The notes below the pieces were generated by a model. The model saw nothing but the letters and a program-made list of their open reading frames with translations, ran no database searches and had not been told where the DNA came from. Below, one piece after another: positions 47,890 through 59,349 of a stretch of 64,000 nt of DNA (the first letter of the stretch is position 1; every line of letters starts with the position of its first letter). The stretch is from assembly GCF_933775445.1 (NCBI RefSeq), contig NC_065875.1:25357555-25421554 (forward strand), read 5' to 3'. Position numbers and translations under genes: made by a program. This DNA is from Argentina anserina. Its lineage: Eukaryota > Streptophyta > Magnoliopsida > Rosales > Rosaceae.

Positions 47890-49330
47890 GTGTGTGACTT
47901 CTTAGCAGCCTAAAGCCCTAAAGCTTCTTCTAACTAATTGCAAATTTGCAATCGTCCTTATCATGTTTATCTTAATTGGTGACATACTTGCAAAAATAGT
48001 ATGCCCTTGTTGCATAAGTGGAGCTAGTTAGCTTTAAAACTAATCGATGGTCCCAGAGACTAAGCATGAAAACTAATCGAAAAACAAACAAAACAAGACT
48101 TGGAGTCGACTTGTGAGAAGGAAATGTAATACTACTACTATGGTACTACTTGGGCAAAGTGACAGATAAAAATTAGGCACAACCCAATGAACCCATGATG
48201 CATGTGCTTCAACGTCAAGTAACTCCTCCAAACCACGACTCCATCTGTCAATCATGTCAGAGAACAATATTTGTATAACATTCAACGTACGTAGTTATAT
48301 ATTTCATTCATTCAATCTGGGGTAGGGAGTGAGTATAAAATGCTCTATCTCCTTGATCATCCTAGCGAGTCAACTGTCATGTTTCAAATCTCATAGTTAC
48401 GACTCGTAATTGTGTAACAACAAATCCTTTTGATGTTTATAAACTTGTAGCAATCAATTTTATTAAATTTGATCTCTCGTGATTTTCTGATATTCACTTC
48501 CCTTTCCACGTTGATAGTCATACGGATGATGTAGTTTCCAACTATGATCATTACAAGATCCCAAGATCATCTCACTTTGAGATGGAGAACTCAGAAATGT
48601 ACGCAACTCTTCCCATGCCAAAGCAACGACTGGATCTCCTACTACATATTACACCCAACAAACAATTAGGCGATATTAGTCCCTCACTCCCCCAGTAACG
48701 GTCTTCGCATGAGCAGCTACACCCATGCTCTACTAAAAGCATATACTAATAGTGATTTATAAACAAGAAGATTAGAACTCTAGAATAACTCCCCTCCATA
48801 TACAATTATATACCTAAGATCAATCGAGTCGTAATGGTGGCACCCACAGTTTGGACCATTCATATGCAGTGCGATTCCCTTGAAGAAAAAGAAACACCAC
48901 CCTTCTCCTAGCCTACTCATTCCTCAACGAGAAAAAGCCCATAAGAACACGTCTCCCTCCCTTAAATTTGTTCTCAAAGACTTTACCCATAAAAAAAAAA
49001 AAAATTTAGTAACATCAATGTATGCTATATACATCTCATATCTAACGGTCGATATTATTTTGTTAGTGAGGTTAAAAAAATAATATCTGTTGTCAACCGT
49101 TAAATATAATACGTATATCATACATAAATATATAGTAGATTAACCTCATCAAAAAAGCTTCCTACTCAGAAAACTAAAGCAATAAAAAACCTAAACCCTT
49201 TCTTACCCTGTTGTCTCTCATGAAACACCTCATAACGTAATAAAAGCCTCTCTCACACACGCCACTTCTTCCCATTTTCTTTCCAACTCTCCTCCACTCC
49301 GCTCTGCCCAAAAACACCAAACCGATCACA
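47850..49330. other. Spacer upstream of the proline-rich gene
   Basis: A (TA)n run at 47845-47884. An imperfect inverted pair lies at about 49020-49130 (tatacatctcatatctaacg against cgttaaatataatacgtata), probably a small MITE. No gene seen. Confidence 0.4.
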
Positions 49331-49346
49331 CACAGAGACTCAAATA

Positions 49347-49757
49347 ATGACGCACCGCTTCAAGTTCCTCACTTTGTTCCTTGTTGCTGTGGTTCTTCTA
49401 GGAGGAGGAGCTTCCGTTCACGCCCAAGACGGCGGTGAGAAGTGCGGTGGATGCACCACTCCAAGCCCTCCACCGCCGTCTCCTCCACCACCATCACCTT
49501 GTCCACCTCCACCGGCGCTTCCACCGCCAACACCAGTTCTCCCGCCTCCTTCCCCCAAGAAGCCTCCAACTGCGTACTGCCCTCCTCCGCCGACTGGATA
49601 TACTCCTGGGAGTCCTGGAATGATTTACATCACCGGTCCGCCAGGGCAGCTGTACCCTATTGATCAGGACTTCAATGGTGCTAATGGAGTGAGGAGCTCA
49701 GTGACGTTGCCGATTCTACTTGGTCTCGGATTGCTGGCTGTTCTGGCGTTTTGGTGA
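49347..49757 (+). CDS. Proline-rich, probably GPI-anchored cell-wall protein
   Basis: 136 residues, no intron. Signal peptide 1-26 (FLTLFLVAVVLLGGGASVHA). Then EKCGGC, then a Pro-rich block with SPPPP motifs (residues 38-82) typical of extensin-like hydroxyproline O-arabinosylation. A GPGMIY-like spacer (SPGMIYITGPPGQLYPIDQD) follows. Finally a 17-residue hydrophobic tail (VTLPILLGLGLLAVLAFW) after small residues NGANG, which suits a GPI-attachment signal. Location: plasma membrane/wall. Function unknown. Its relative at 58.9 kb has the same plan (signal, short Cys motif, Pro block, Gly/Tyr region, hydrophobic tail), suggesting an old tandem duplication. Confidence 0.85.
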   Translation: MTHRFKFLTLFLVAVVLLGGGASVHAQDGGEKCGGCTTPSPPPPSPPPPSPCPPPPALPPPTPVLPPPSPKKPPTAYCPPPPTGYTPGSPGMIYITGPPGQLYPIDQDFNGANGVRSSVTLPILLGLGLLAVLAFW

Positions 49758-50447
49758 TCATGCTGGAGTTGATTAATTGGTGGACTATTATAGTATGGTA
49801 AGATTCAGATGATCGTAAAGGAACATAGATTATTTTTTCTTATTCTCTTGTAGTTTAAGGGGATTAAAGGGCCCGAGGGTTGATAATTGTTGCTCCATCT
49901 CCACATCAATTGTGTATTATTAATCTTCAATAACAAACAATCTTTCAGTTCAATTATATCGTCAATATTATCTCTTCAAAGTTCACACAAAAATTACTAG
50001 CTAATTGAATCGTACTCATTTGTTTTTCCATTTTCATTCAATTGTATGGAAGTGCTTCATTTTGATTTCTTTCATTCATTTCTGATCTTAAATTGTAGAG
50101 AATCATTTTGGTTATTTTTGGATTCATAATTGATGATTGATGACATATGAAGCATCATCAGCCATTACCAGCTTGCACCTTCCATTGACGTCTTAATTAA
50201 ATCAATTGGAAAGATATAGCTTTCATTGTGGGCCTTATGTTACCTGATGTGTACACGTGGCGCATGATCACTGGCCTCAGTTGGGAATGTGCCATTGCAC
50301 CATTCAAGGCAAGACTTTAAGTTTTAGGTTTAGTTACCACCACTTGCCGCAAAAATTTAGGAATCAGATCATATCAGATCATCAGAATAGTTGTTAATTT
50401 ATTCGTCAAATATAATTAGAGGCATACAAACAAAAAAAACAAAAAAA

Positions 50448-50517
50448 TGCACCAGCCGGGAATCAAACCGGGTCTGTACCGTGGCAGGGTACTATTCTAC
50501 CACTAGAGGACTGGTGC
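50448..50517 (-). tRNA. trnG-GCC: tRNA-Gly (GCC)
   Basis: Minus strand. Acceptor strands gcaccag/ctggtgc are fully paired. D arm ctctagtggtagaat, anticodon loop in ccctgccacgg (GCC), and T arm cccggtttgattcccgg. It ends at a discriminator A, directly followed by a run of seven T, a good Pol III terminator. Compared with the standard plant nuclear tRNA-Gly(GCC) as I recall it, it has cc for gg before the D arm. The T arm has tttgatt where gttcgatt is usual, so it is one base shorter and lacks the invariant C56. It may be a weakened gene or a pseudogene; the intact acceptor and terminator favour recent function. Confidence 0.8.
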
Positions 50518-50908
50518 TTGTTGCTAGATGGTTGTCAATCGAAGTTATGACTTAGTTTCAAATACTTAGGCAATATTGGAGGTAAACAATTCGAACCAAT
50601 AACTTCCGTATTGTTAGTTGTGTATTATGCGAAGATAGTATAATGGGTTTGTAACTATCCGTTGGGACGGCCATTTCCAAAAGGGGTATTGATAACGGAG
50701 ATGAAGATGAATAGAAGCCAACAATAGAGAGGACAGTGACCAAAACATGCATTACACATTTTCTAATAATATTTCGTTTTATGTAAAATGAACAACACGA
50801 ATAGAGTTGGCACAAATAAGAAGACTTGCGTTTCATCTAAACTTATACATCATATGCAGTAAATCCAGTAATGAACTAACTATTTAGGAGATAGAGAAGG
50901 TAGACACT

Positions 50909-50916
50909 ATCACATG
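50909..50916. repeat. 8-bp TSD, left copy
   Basis: ATCACATG, identical to 51729-51736. Confidence 0.9.
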
Positions 50917-51728
50917 TAGGGGTGGCAATGGTATAGAAAACCATTCCAACCAATTCGTATACCAACCGTATCAAATATGTTGGTATACCAAATACTTGGT
51001 ACATGGTATATGATATAGTATACCGTACCAATATTAAAAATACGGTAGGTAGGTGGTATAGATTTTCCATATACCATGGTATATCGTACCTACCAACTTA
51101 TATTATATTAAATTATTTAATTAAAAAATATATATATATCTTTAAATTTCAATTGTAGATTTATTGAAAAATAAATTCAAACCATATATATTTACTAACC
51201 TTAATCTAATCTCTCTGAGTTTCTTTCTCAATTACACTATTTTTCTCGTCTTCAATTTCTTTATTTAATAATGAATGAATCGATTCAATCGAATTCCCAA
51301 GTACAAATGCTTAGACCTATCAGTAGCACCATCACTGCTTACAACATGTCAACATATATCGCATTTAAACCTATCATTTATTTTTTCAATTGTTTTGAGA
51401 ATTCATAAGTACTTTAAGAGTTTGACTATTTGGACTTTGACTTTCTATTTATGACTTTGTATTTGGTAATTTAGTTGAAGTTATATAAGACTTTAGAATT
51501 CTATTGTTATTTCACTTATTTATTATTATTTATTTGGGTTGGGCCTTAAAATTTTTGGGCCTTAAATATGTTGGTACAAGCCCATTACCAACCGTACCAA
51601 CCGTACCACTTAATTGGTATACCAACGTTATTGGTTGGTATAAATTGTGGATTTTTCATACCAAATATATATTGGTTGGTATATGGTATTGAAAAATTAA
51701 GACTGGTATACCAACCAATCCAGTCCTA
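50917..51728. mobile_element. hAT-type non-autonomous element, 812 bp
   Basis: Starts TAGGGGTGGCAATGGTATAG and ends CCAATCCAGTCCTA, flanked by a perfect 8-bp duplication ATCACATG. Both ends are filled with ggtatacc/accgtacc/ttggta words in inverted orientation (subterminal repeats where a transposase would bind). No transposase is encoded. The terminus TAGGGGTGG is shared with the element at 37846 although their subterminal repeats differ (ggtatacc here, cggttcgg there). Confidence 0.9.
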
Positions 51729-51736
51729 ATCACATG
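51729..51736. repeat. 8-bp TSD, right copy
   Basis: ATCACATG; see 50909-50916. Confidence 0.9.
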
Positions 51737-52789
51737 TCGGATCGGCGGCGAGATTACGAGTGCTGGCCGGTGGTGGGTCTGGAAGAAGCTGGGAAATGCC
51801 AACTAGCTGATTTGGATGTCAGAGTTTGTACGTGGCTGATAATTTTGTAAGGTAAGGTACGTGTCAGATGTTCAGCTTCATGAAGTTGAAGGTGAATCAA
51901 CTTCGATTAGGGTTCACCAAACCAGCCATGGGTCCTCTCCAGTCTCCACCATGTTACTTTTCACATCATTCTTCTGGTTTTTGTTTTAGGTTGACGTCTT
52001 CGTGTACAGCTTCCTAGCTAGGGCAGGTAATTTGGTAACTAATTAAGTTCACGACTGATTACTTGTTTTTAACTCTACTCAGTTATCGCCAGTGGTCACA
52101 ACTCTATACTCTTTAGTCAATACCTAATTGATCGGTTCGGTAATGGGACATTGGGACTATTCATTAGCCAGGCACTTCATGCCAAACAGTTTGGTGGCAC
52201 AATTAGTACATTGGAGTCAAGAATATTAATCAATTAATTTGTAATGACTAAGAGGAAGCTAATCACTTTTTAGGTCATTTCATATTCAGCGTAAATCGGG
52301 AAATTGAAGTTTTGACCCATAAGTCAATTTATCAATCCAAGATCAAATGTATTCACAGTACGTACTAGCTAGATAAATAAGATTTACATGTGATGTCACT
52401 ACTAACAAAAAATGGTCTCACACTGATTTTACTCACACTGACCACTATAAATCAGTGGCATATATAAATTCATACTGACATCCGTGTGAGATAAATTCAT
52501 TTGAGCTCATCAGAAATTTATACATTATAATAACTATCAAAATCAGTGTCTATAAAAATATACACGGACATCCGTGTGAAATAACGATTTCACACACATA
52601 TTTAAGTGAGTACTGATTAATAGCTTATTTTCAATTTATTATTTTCTTTTATTATATATATTGTGGTCACTGTTGTTAGTGTATGATATAACGCAAACAT
52701 TTATCCGTGTGTAATGAAAAATTACACATGGATTTCTGTGTGCAATATAGCTTATTTTCTACAGAAATCAGTAGGTAATATTGATTCAA

Positions 52790-53380
52790 GATTTAGGGGT
52801 TTGAAAAACCCCCCACCTCGCTCTCTTCAATCTCACTCTCCCAGATCCCTCTCCTCCAAAAACCAAAGCCTCCTTCTTCTACCCCAAACCCTTCTCCTCA
52901 AAATTCTCCGTGTTAATGTCTTCTCCACCTTCGGCCCCTCACTCCCCAATTCTCCTCCAAAAACCTAAAAACAACCCCACCTCCTCCGTCACCTTCACCA
53001 TCTCCTGCAAACCCCAAAATTTAGCTCCATACACAATTATTGAAAACATGTCTCTCCCCACAGAAAACCCGAAATCTCAAATCTCACAACTAAACCCCAA
53101 ATCCCAAACCTTCCACTTCCACGACAACAACCGTCGCTTGCCTTCCACCCAGAAATCGCCGACTCCGGTGACACCAATCCCCCGATGTCCACTTCTCCTG
53201 GTTTTGATCGAATCAAAACTTCCTCGCCAAAATCCACTTGCTCGCTCAACCGGAACAACTTATTCTCCCTCTCTCCTTGCTCCTAGAATGGAAGCACCGT
53301 TGGTGACGAGGTTCTCGATTATGTGACAAACACTTTCGGACTTGATGGCATGGGCTAGATCTTCTTTTAGGTAATCTCTA
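52790..53380 (+). pseudogene. Unidentified captured segment in the CACTA element
   Basis: C-rich, coding-like plus-strand sequence with a 138-residue open frame (52910-53326; PTENPKSQISQLNPKSQTFH) and, in another frame, GDEVLDYVTNTFGLDGM near 53330. It differs in composition from the AT-rich transposon ends. It looks like the 5' part (UTR plus first exon) of a host gene, source not recognised. Its position just upstream of the SCC2 exons suggests it could supply a promoter and first exon to a chimeric transcript. Confidence 0.4.
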
Positions 53381-53532
53381 TTTATCTTCCTTTTCATTTC
53401 GATTAGGTTAGAGTTCAGGTTATGGGTTGAAGTTTTATGAGCTTGTTGTGATGATTTGGCTAGTTTGTAAATGAGCTATGACTGTAATTTAGGTTAGTAT
53501 CATACATCTCAGTCTCATGCTATTATTCGCAG

Positions 53533-54694
53533 GTTAGTATAGTTGTAGAAGCTGATCCGGAGGTTTTAGGTGATAAACGTGTGCAACCAGCTGTTGAAGG
53601 GCGGTTCTGTGATTCTGCAATTTCTGTTAGAGAAGCAGCACTGGAACTTGTAGGGAGGCATATTTCTTCCCATCCTGATGTTGGTTTGAAGGTGTGTATA
53701 AGTTTTTTCACTTCTAAGTTTTTGATACATTTTATATTCTAAAAGTTTTGGTACATACTATGTTCTAATGTTTTGGTTTATCTTCTCCACTGTTTCCTTT
53801 AGTATTTTGAGAAGGTTGTTGAGAGAATCAAAGATACGGGTGTCAGTGTTCGAAAGCGATCTATTAAAATTATACGAGATATGTGCATCTCAAACAGGGA
53901 CTTCTCTGAATTTACAAGTGCTTGCATTGCGATCATTTCCCGTATTGGTGACGACGAATCAAGTATACAGGTAATCTGAAGCAGTAACTGCGTTAGATTT
54001 AGAATGGAACTATAATCACATATTCGAAGAATCAATTTTTCTGGAATTCACCTAGTACTTAGATCCTCAACTTTAAAAGAAATTTCAGGCTAGTTTAGGG
54101 ATTTTTTATGCTCTAGATTGGTCATCAGTTTTAATTATTTCCTTTGTCCACAGGATCTTGTTTGCATGACATTTTATGAGTTCTGGTTTGAGGAACAGAC
54201 TGGTTCACATACTCAATTCTTTGGAGATGATAGCTCTGTTCCATTGGAGGTGGCTAAAAAACTGAACAGATAGTTGAGATGTTGAGGAGGATGCCAACAC
54301 CGCACCATCTTGTGACCGTCATTAAGCGCAACTTGGCCCTTGATTTTTTCCCGCAGGTAACTAAAGCTGCAGGAATCAGTACCGTCTTACTTTCATCAGT
54401 ACGCATTCGATGTGAGCTAATGTGCAAATTTTTACTGGAAAGGATATTGCGGGTAATTTATTTTTTATTTGTTAGTTTTTACTGCTTAAAATGATCATGT
54501 TAATGTTGAAATCTGATAATTTAAGAGTTTTTACTTGTCAGGTTGAAGAAATGAACATCCAGGAAGTTGAGATGCGTGCACTTCCATATGTGCAAGTTCT
54601 GCATGCTTTTTGTGTTGTGGATCCAACACTATGTGCACCAGCTTCTAACCCTTCACAGTTTGTGGTTACTCTTCAGCCTTATCTAAAGAGTCAG
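53533..54694 (+). pseudogene. SCC2: SCC2/Nipped-B (cohesin loader) gene fragment, 4 exons
   Basis: Four exons with their introns, all with GT-AG borders: 53533-53691 ([33 protein letters not shown]), 53803-53970 ([20 protein letters not shown]), 54154-54452 ([36 protein letters not shown]) and 54542-54694 ([20 protein letters not shown]). These match HEAT-repeat sequence of plant SCC2, the protein that loads cohesin on chromosomes. Full SCC2 is well over 1500 residues, so only a small piece is here. The third exon has a one-base deletion after the GCTAAAAAA tract near 54257-54262 (299 instead of 300 bases). It destroys the frame, so no SCC2 activity is possible. Splice sites and reading frames otherwise survive, which indicates recent capture as genomic DNA. 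Confidence 0.9.
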
Positions 54695-55979
54695 GTTAGT
54701 TTCATTTCGCTGGTCATAATATAAAGTTGTAATCTTAGAATTTTTAATGACTTTAAAGTCATTTTGAATCAAATGCCACAATTATTCTTTGTTTACGTTA
54801 TATACTAAAGAGCTGATTTTACAAGTTGTCCTGGTTTTCTTCTCTCAATCTTTTACTGGATTGCTTGGATGTGCAAATTTGGTGCATCTGTACATGGAAC
54901 AATGTGTTTCTGACAAAACACTGTATTTATACATGTGTAGATATATTTATAGATTCATGTGTACATTTTATCCATATACCTCTTTGTTTTATGTTCAACT
55001 CTGGTATGATATATAATCTTATCAGTCTTGAAGTTGTTTAGCAGAGTTTTATGGACTAGGTATTGCTTGTTGATGTTGCTCAAAATAATGCAGGTGGCTC
55101 CCATGGAATGGATGGCGCTTCTACACATGCATGGGCACAAATGTATGCTGCATGAACCTCAAAATGTTACTAAGGGTATCAAGTATGTGTTTCATTCAGA
55201 TGTTGTATTTGCTCGATGTAAGTATTGGATGATCTTTGATATAAACTTGTGTAATGCGAGTGTTTCTAAGTTTCTCGATAACTAAAAGAATATAATACCT
55301 GACATGTTAACCATCAATTCATTGTTGATCTGAATTTTCTTTTTTTCTTCTGATGTTATATACAATCTTGTGCCTTTTGTAATCCAAGAATGAATCTAGT
55401 TTGAAAATATGTATTCTGGTTGAAATATGAACTACAAACATTTGGTTTGAATGTTAAATGTAATATTTTGGATGGAGTTATGGATTTGTTTGTTTTGTTG
55501 TTAAAAGCTTGAATATATATATATATATATATCAAGCCAATATTGATTTTTTTAAAATCTATTATAACTACTCACACTGATATCAGTGTGGATAATAGTA
55601 TCACACACAGATATCAGTGAGGATTGAAGTTATCACACACTGATATCAGTGTAGATAATAGTATCACACACTGAAAACTTGATGGACAAATTGAGTATGG
55701 TTGTGGATATTCATGGGGCCCACGTCAACAACTTACACTGACTGTAAAATCCGTGTCTAATAGCTATTAGCCCCCCCTCCAAAGTACACCGATAGACATT
55801 CCGTATGCGCACCGTATCTAATAGCTTTCCGACACTGACATCCGTGTGAAATACTTTTAATTCTCACTGTTTAAAATCAGTGTGAGAACTCTTTTTGCTA
55901 GTAGTGTGTGCGATTGAAGTTAAAAAATTTATATATAAAGACATTTGATTGATACAATCTCAATCGAGAATGAAGTTTC

Positions 55980-56315
55980 GCTCTGAAATTACATAGTGAA
56001 ATTTTAAATCTGACATACTTTTTGGTCAAATTTTTTCATCTTGATTGATTCAATATTTAAGTATGTTATTCAAAATCATCTCTACAAAGTTTCATCTAAT
56101 TTGACAATAGTTTGAGTTTCAAAATTGAGATTTACACTAATGGTTCACGTTGAACAGTTTTAATTTGTTCATTAATTGAATATAATTTCAATACATTAAC
56201 GATAACTGAATTAGATGACACTTTTTAAAGATGATATTGAATAACATACTTAAATATTGAATCACTCAAAACCGAAAAGTATACTAGAATTAGAACTTTA
56301 CTTTGAATATGAACT
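55980..56315. mobile_element. Fold-back MITE, ~335 bp
   Basis: Directly beside the CACTA element. Left gattgattcaatatttaagt...atgttattcaaaatcatctc and right gatgatattgaataacatac...ttaaatattgaatcactc are inverted copies; outer aaattttaaatctgacatac also pairs with gtatactagaattagaactt. Ends approximate, TSD not resolved. Confidence 0.6.
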
Positions 56316-56319
56316 ATAT

Positions 56320-58900
56320 ATAATATGTATTAAGTAGGTAAATAGTTGATTGGTTTAATGAAAGGGTGTTTGAAAGTTGAACGAATTAACCAACTCGACA
56401 TGGGACATGTGCAAGCCAAGAAAGCAGAAGGGATCGATCAGCAGCATCAGCTAGCCTCATTTTGCATATTTTGTTTGTTTGGTGTTCTTCTACTCTATTC
56501 TACAATTATGAAAGCTTTTGAATTATTGAGTCCCCAATAATTATTCGGCCTAGCTACCGCAATAGCAACAGATGCCTATGCATGTTGTTCTTTGGCACCA
56601 ACAGCCAGCACACAAAGTTGGATCAAAGGGGAAAATAGAGCAAATTACAAAGAAAATAAGAGAATTCAATTTCGAAACAATAGCTTCCATATATTGCCAA
56701 CTAAAATAAACTAGACAAAGCTCGTAGCTTGTCTCAAAGAAAGGTACTACTACTAGCTAGAGGAAAGTTGATTGATTAACTATATTAACTATGTACGTAA
56801 AAGAGCTAGAGAGTTGGTTGCTATATATAAAGTTGCAGAAGATTATGTGTGGAAATAAATTGAGTAAACGATATATACCAGTTGAATATTATTGCTGGTA
56901 TAAAATGATCCTCTTGGAACATTGAATATTCAGGAAATGAGCATTCTGCACCGAACAAATTGACTCCTAATGTTTCACATTAATTTATTGATTCCCATTT
57001 GCGGTTACACATTAAGAAGATTAACATACTTGATCAGGTATTCGAACTAGCTAGGCCTTCCATTGATTAAGTTCGTATGTATAACACATGAGGCTTTCCC
57101 CAGTATATTAACCAATCGATCGAGTTATGCTATTAGAGTTCAATTAGGTCATATTTTCTCTGTTAATGACATGGATCTAGAAACTTATAACAACGTTAGA
57201 ATCACTCAAAATGAGACCTGACACAGATTTTTCCCACACTGATATCTGTGTGAAATGTCTTTATTTCTCACAAATGAAAATCTATGTGCAACCATGTTTT
57301 TGTTAAATTTCCCTTCAATTTCATTCTATTCAAATTTGCTGCAAAGCCTTGATGGAGGAAATAAGAAGTCTTCGCATGCATACCCTTTTTTGCAATTGCA
57401 TTTGCTACGTACAACCGATCTATATATCGACATGTCCATGTCCATGTTTAATTCTGGTTTCCCAACCATTACCTTAAATAACTTGGTTAGGTGTAGAATT
57501 TAGTGAGCGATCCCAGTTGTTGACCACATGCGTCGTCGCTCATCTCTAGCTAAACACTGAAACACGCACTAATTAAGGATTCCCCTAGTTTTTATTTTTT
57601 GTTAGAAATGATTCCCCTAGTTTGCATACAACTTAATTGAGTCATCATCAATAGTCAATAGTCAATACTAGTGACTTGGGGGAAATCAATAATGGAAACT
57701 AGTTTATAATATGTAAGCGCGTTCATATATGTACATTTTTAATGTTATGAAAGTAATAGAACACTTATCCCCGAACAATGTTCCCCATAAACCGAGCTCC
57801 TTCCTTTTATTCTGGCTCGAGCATACTAGAACATCGTAATTCCAAGGCATACAATGTACGTTTTTCTTAATTACTTTAATTGATTAACTTGGGGTAACAC
57901 TCGCCATACTTGATTAATCAACTGACCAGAGTCGGGCAACAGATCCAAGAGATTGAGCAGGTTTCGATTTTTGTACGTCTAATGTATTCAGTAGCTTTAA
58001 ATTAATGACTGTAAAATGCAGGAGGGTTGATCTGGTATCATCCATGTCTCCAACAGAAGGTAAATGGTAAATTACTAGTTAGTCATACTTGGCTGCCTTC
58101 AAATGGCATGTCGATTCATCGAAAAAAGTAAAATGGCACGTACGAACCTAACTGCTACAGTTGATTTCTTCAAACGCAAGAGAAATAATTGCCCATTATC
58201 AGTTTATGATGACCACAGTAGCCAAAGCTTGACTTCAACTTCTCTGCCAGTCAGCCGCTTATCTTTCTATCTCCGTCGTACGTGATTTTCTTTTTATCTC
58301 AAATATAGGTGAACCATTTATCAAGTTCGAGAATTGGTACGTAAACTACAGATGATATTGATGCAAGTAAAGAATCAACCATAATTTAGGAGGAAAATTA
58401 GAATAAAGTTAACTTTTACTAATAATTAAGTTCATTGTTACAACTCAATGAACTCATACAAAAAATAAAAGAGTTAATTACAACAAAAAATGGAGGAGCG
58501 GAGAAAATATCAGCTCCTTGATCGAGCTCACTATTATCTAGCTATAATTAACTAGTTAGCTAGGTAGATAGAACTTGCTTTTCCATATTGATCACATTTA
58601 GAATTGCAAAATATATCCATTCAGAATTCAGAGTTCTTGGTACTTTCTTCTCTTTTCTGAGTCATGACACGAGAGACGCTCCCAATAGTCTTAGTCTCTT
58701 CTAATTATAGGTCAAGGAATCACTAGCCATTGTCTAGCTTACCTCCACGGCTCCCCCACTACTCACCTCACCCACTCTTTCTCTCTTCTTTACTTGTTTT
58801 CTTCCTCCCACCTTCAACCCTCTCCCTCTCATTTTCATCATCACTATATTCCTACAAACTCAAACGTACACCACAGACCCTTGACACTCCCAAACACCAT
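56320..58900. other. Gene-free spacer with a CACTA-derived scrap
   Basis: At 57217-57295, acacagatttttcccacact-gatatctgtgtgaaat and tttctcacaaatgaaaatct resemble subterminal repeats of the 52.4-kb CACTA family: an old remnant. No coding region is supported elsewhere. Confidence 0.45.
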
Positions 58901-58904
58901 CACC

Positions 58905-59342
58905 ATGTCTCCAGAGACAAGCCCTTTTCTCCCAACCCTCATCTTGGTGATCATCTCTATCATTCTCACCATCTTTCCAATGACTACAATGTCCGACAAT
59001 CCATGCGCCTACCCATGTTATCCTCCACCTACCGGTACTACTACCACTCCAACTCCGGTGACCACCACCCCGCCACCGCCTACCACAACAACGACGTATT
59101 CACCTCCGGCCTACCCTGGATACTACCCTTACAACCCTCCGCCGAGTATTTATAACGGCGGTGGTGGCTTCGGCTACGGTCCTCCTCCTCCTGACCCTAT
59201 TCTGCCTTATTTTCCGTTCTACTACAAACATGGTGCTCACGGTGACGCCTCATCAGCAACCTCATCCCACATCACTAGGTCAACGCTCATGGCAAGCGCC
59301 ACCGCCACCAGTGTCATGCTCCTATTTCTTCTCACTTTTTAA
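58905..59342 (+). CDS. Hydroxyproline-rich, probably GPI-anchored wall protein
   Basis: 145 residues, no intron. I choose the ATG at 58905 because a signal-anchor-like hydrophobic segment follows at once (FLPTLILVIISIILTIF, residues 8-24); an upstream in-frame ATG at 58794 would add 37 unrelated residues. Next come DNPCAYPCYPPPTG, a Thr/Pro block (PTPVTTTPPPPTTTTTYSPP), a Tyr/Gly/Pro segment (YPGYYPYNPPPSIYNGGGGF), and a C-terminal hydrophobic tail (TATSVMLLFLLTF) after Ser/Ala-rich residues fitting a GPI signal. Role: cell-surface glycoprotein, function unknown. It shares its plan with the gene at 49347. Confidence 0.82.
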   Translation: MSPETSPFLPTLILVIISIILTIFPMTTMSDNPCAYPCYPPPTGTTTTPTPVTTTPPPPTTTTTYSPPAYPGYYPYNPPPSIYNGGGGFGYGPPPPDPILPYFPFYYKHGAHGDASSATSSHITRSTLMASATATSVMLLFLLTF

Positions 59343-59349
59343 TTTGTGA

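Larger units (their letters stand above)
52397..55906 (+). mobile_element. CACTA (En/Spm) transposon carrying host gene fragments
   Basis: The left end CACTACTAACAAAAAATGGT and the right end on the minus strand CACTACTAGCAAAAAGAGTT are terminal inverted repeats. The 3-bp TSD is tgt on both sides (52394-52396 and 55907-55909). Subterminal zones hold many copies of cacactgatatcagtgtg-like and gacatccgtgtga words (52420-52720; 55560-55880). No transposase is encoded in its 3.5 kb. The interior instead holds a Pro/Ser-rich segment of unknown origin (about 52790-53380) and four exons of SCC2 (53533-54694), so this is a Pack-CACTA type element. Confidence 0.88.
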
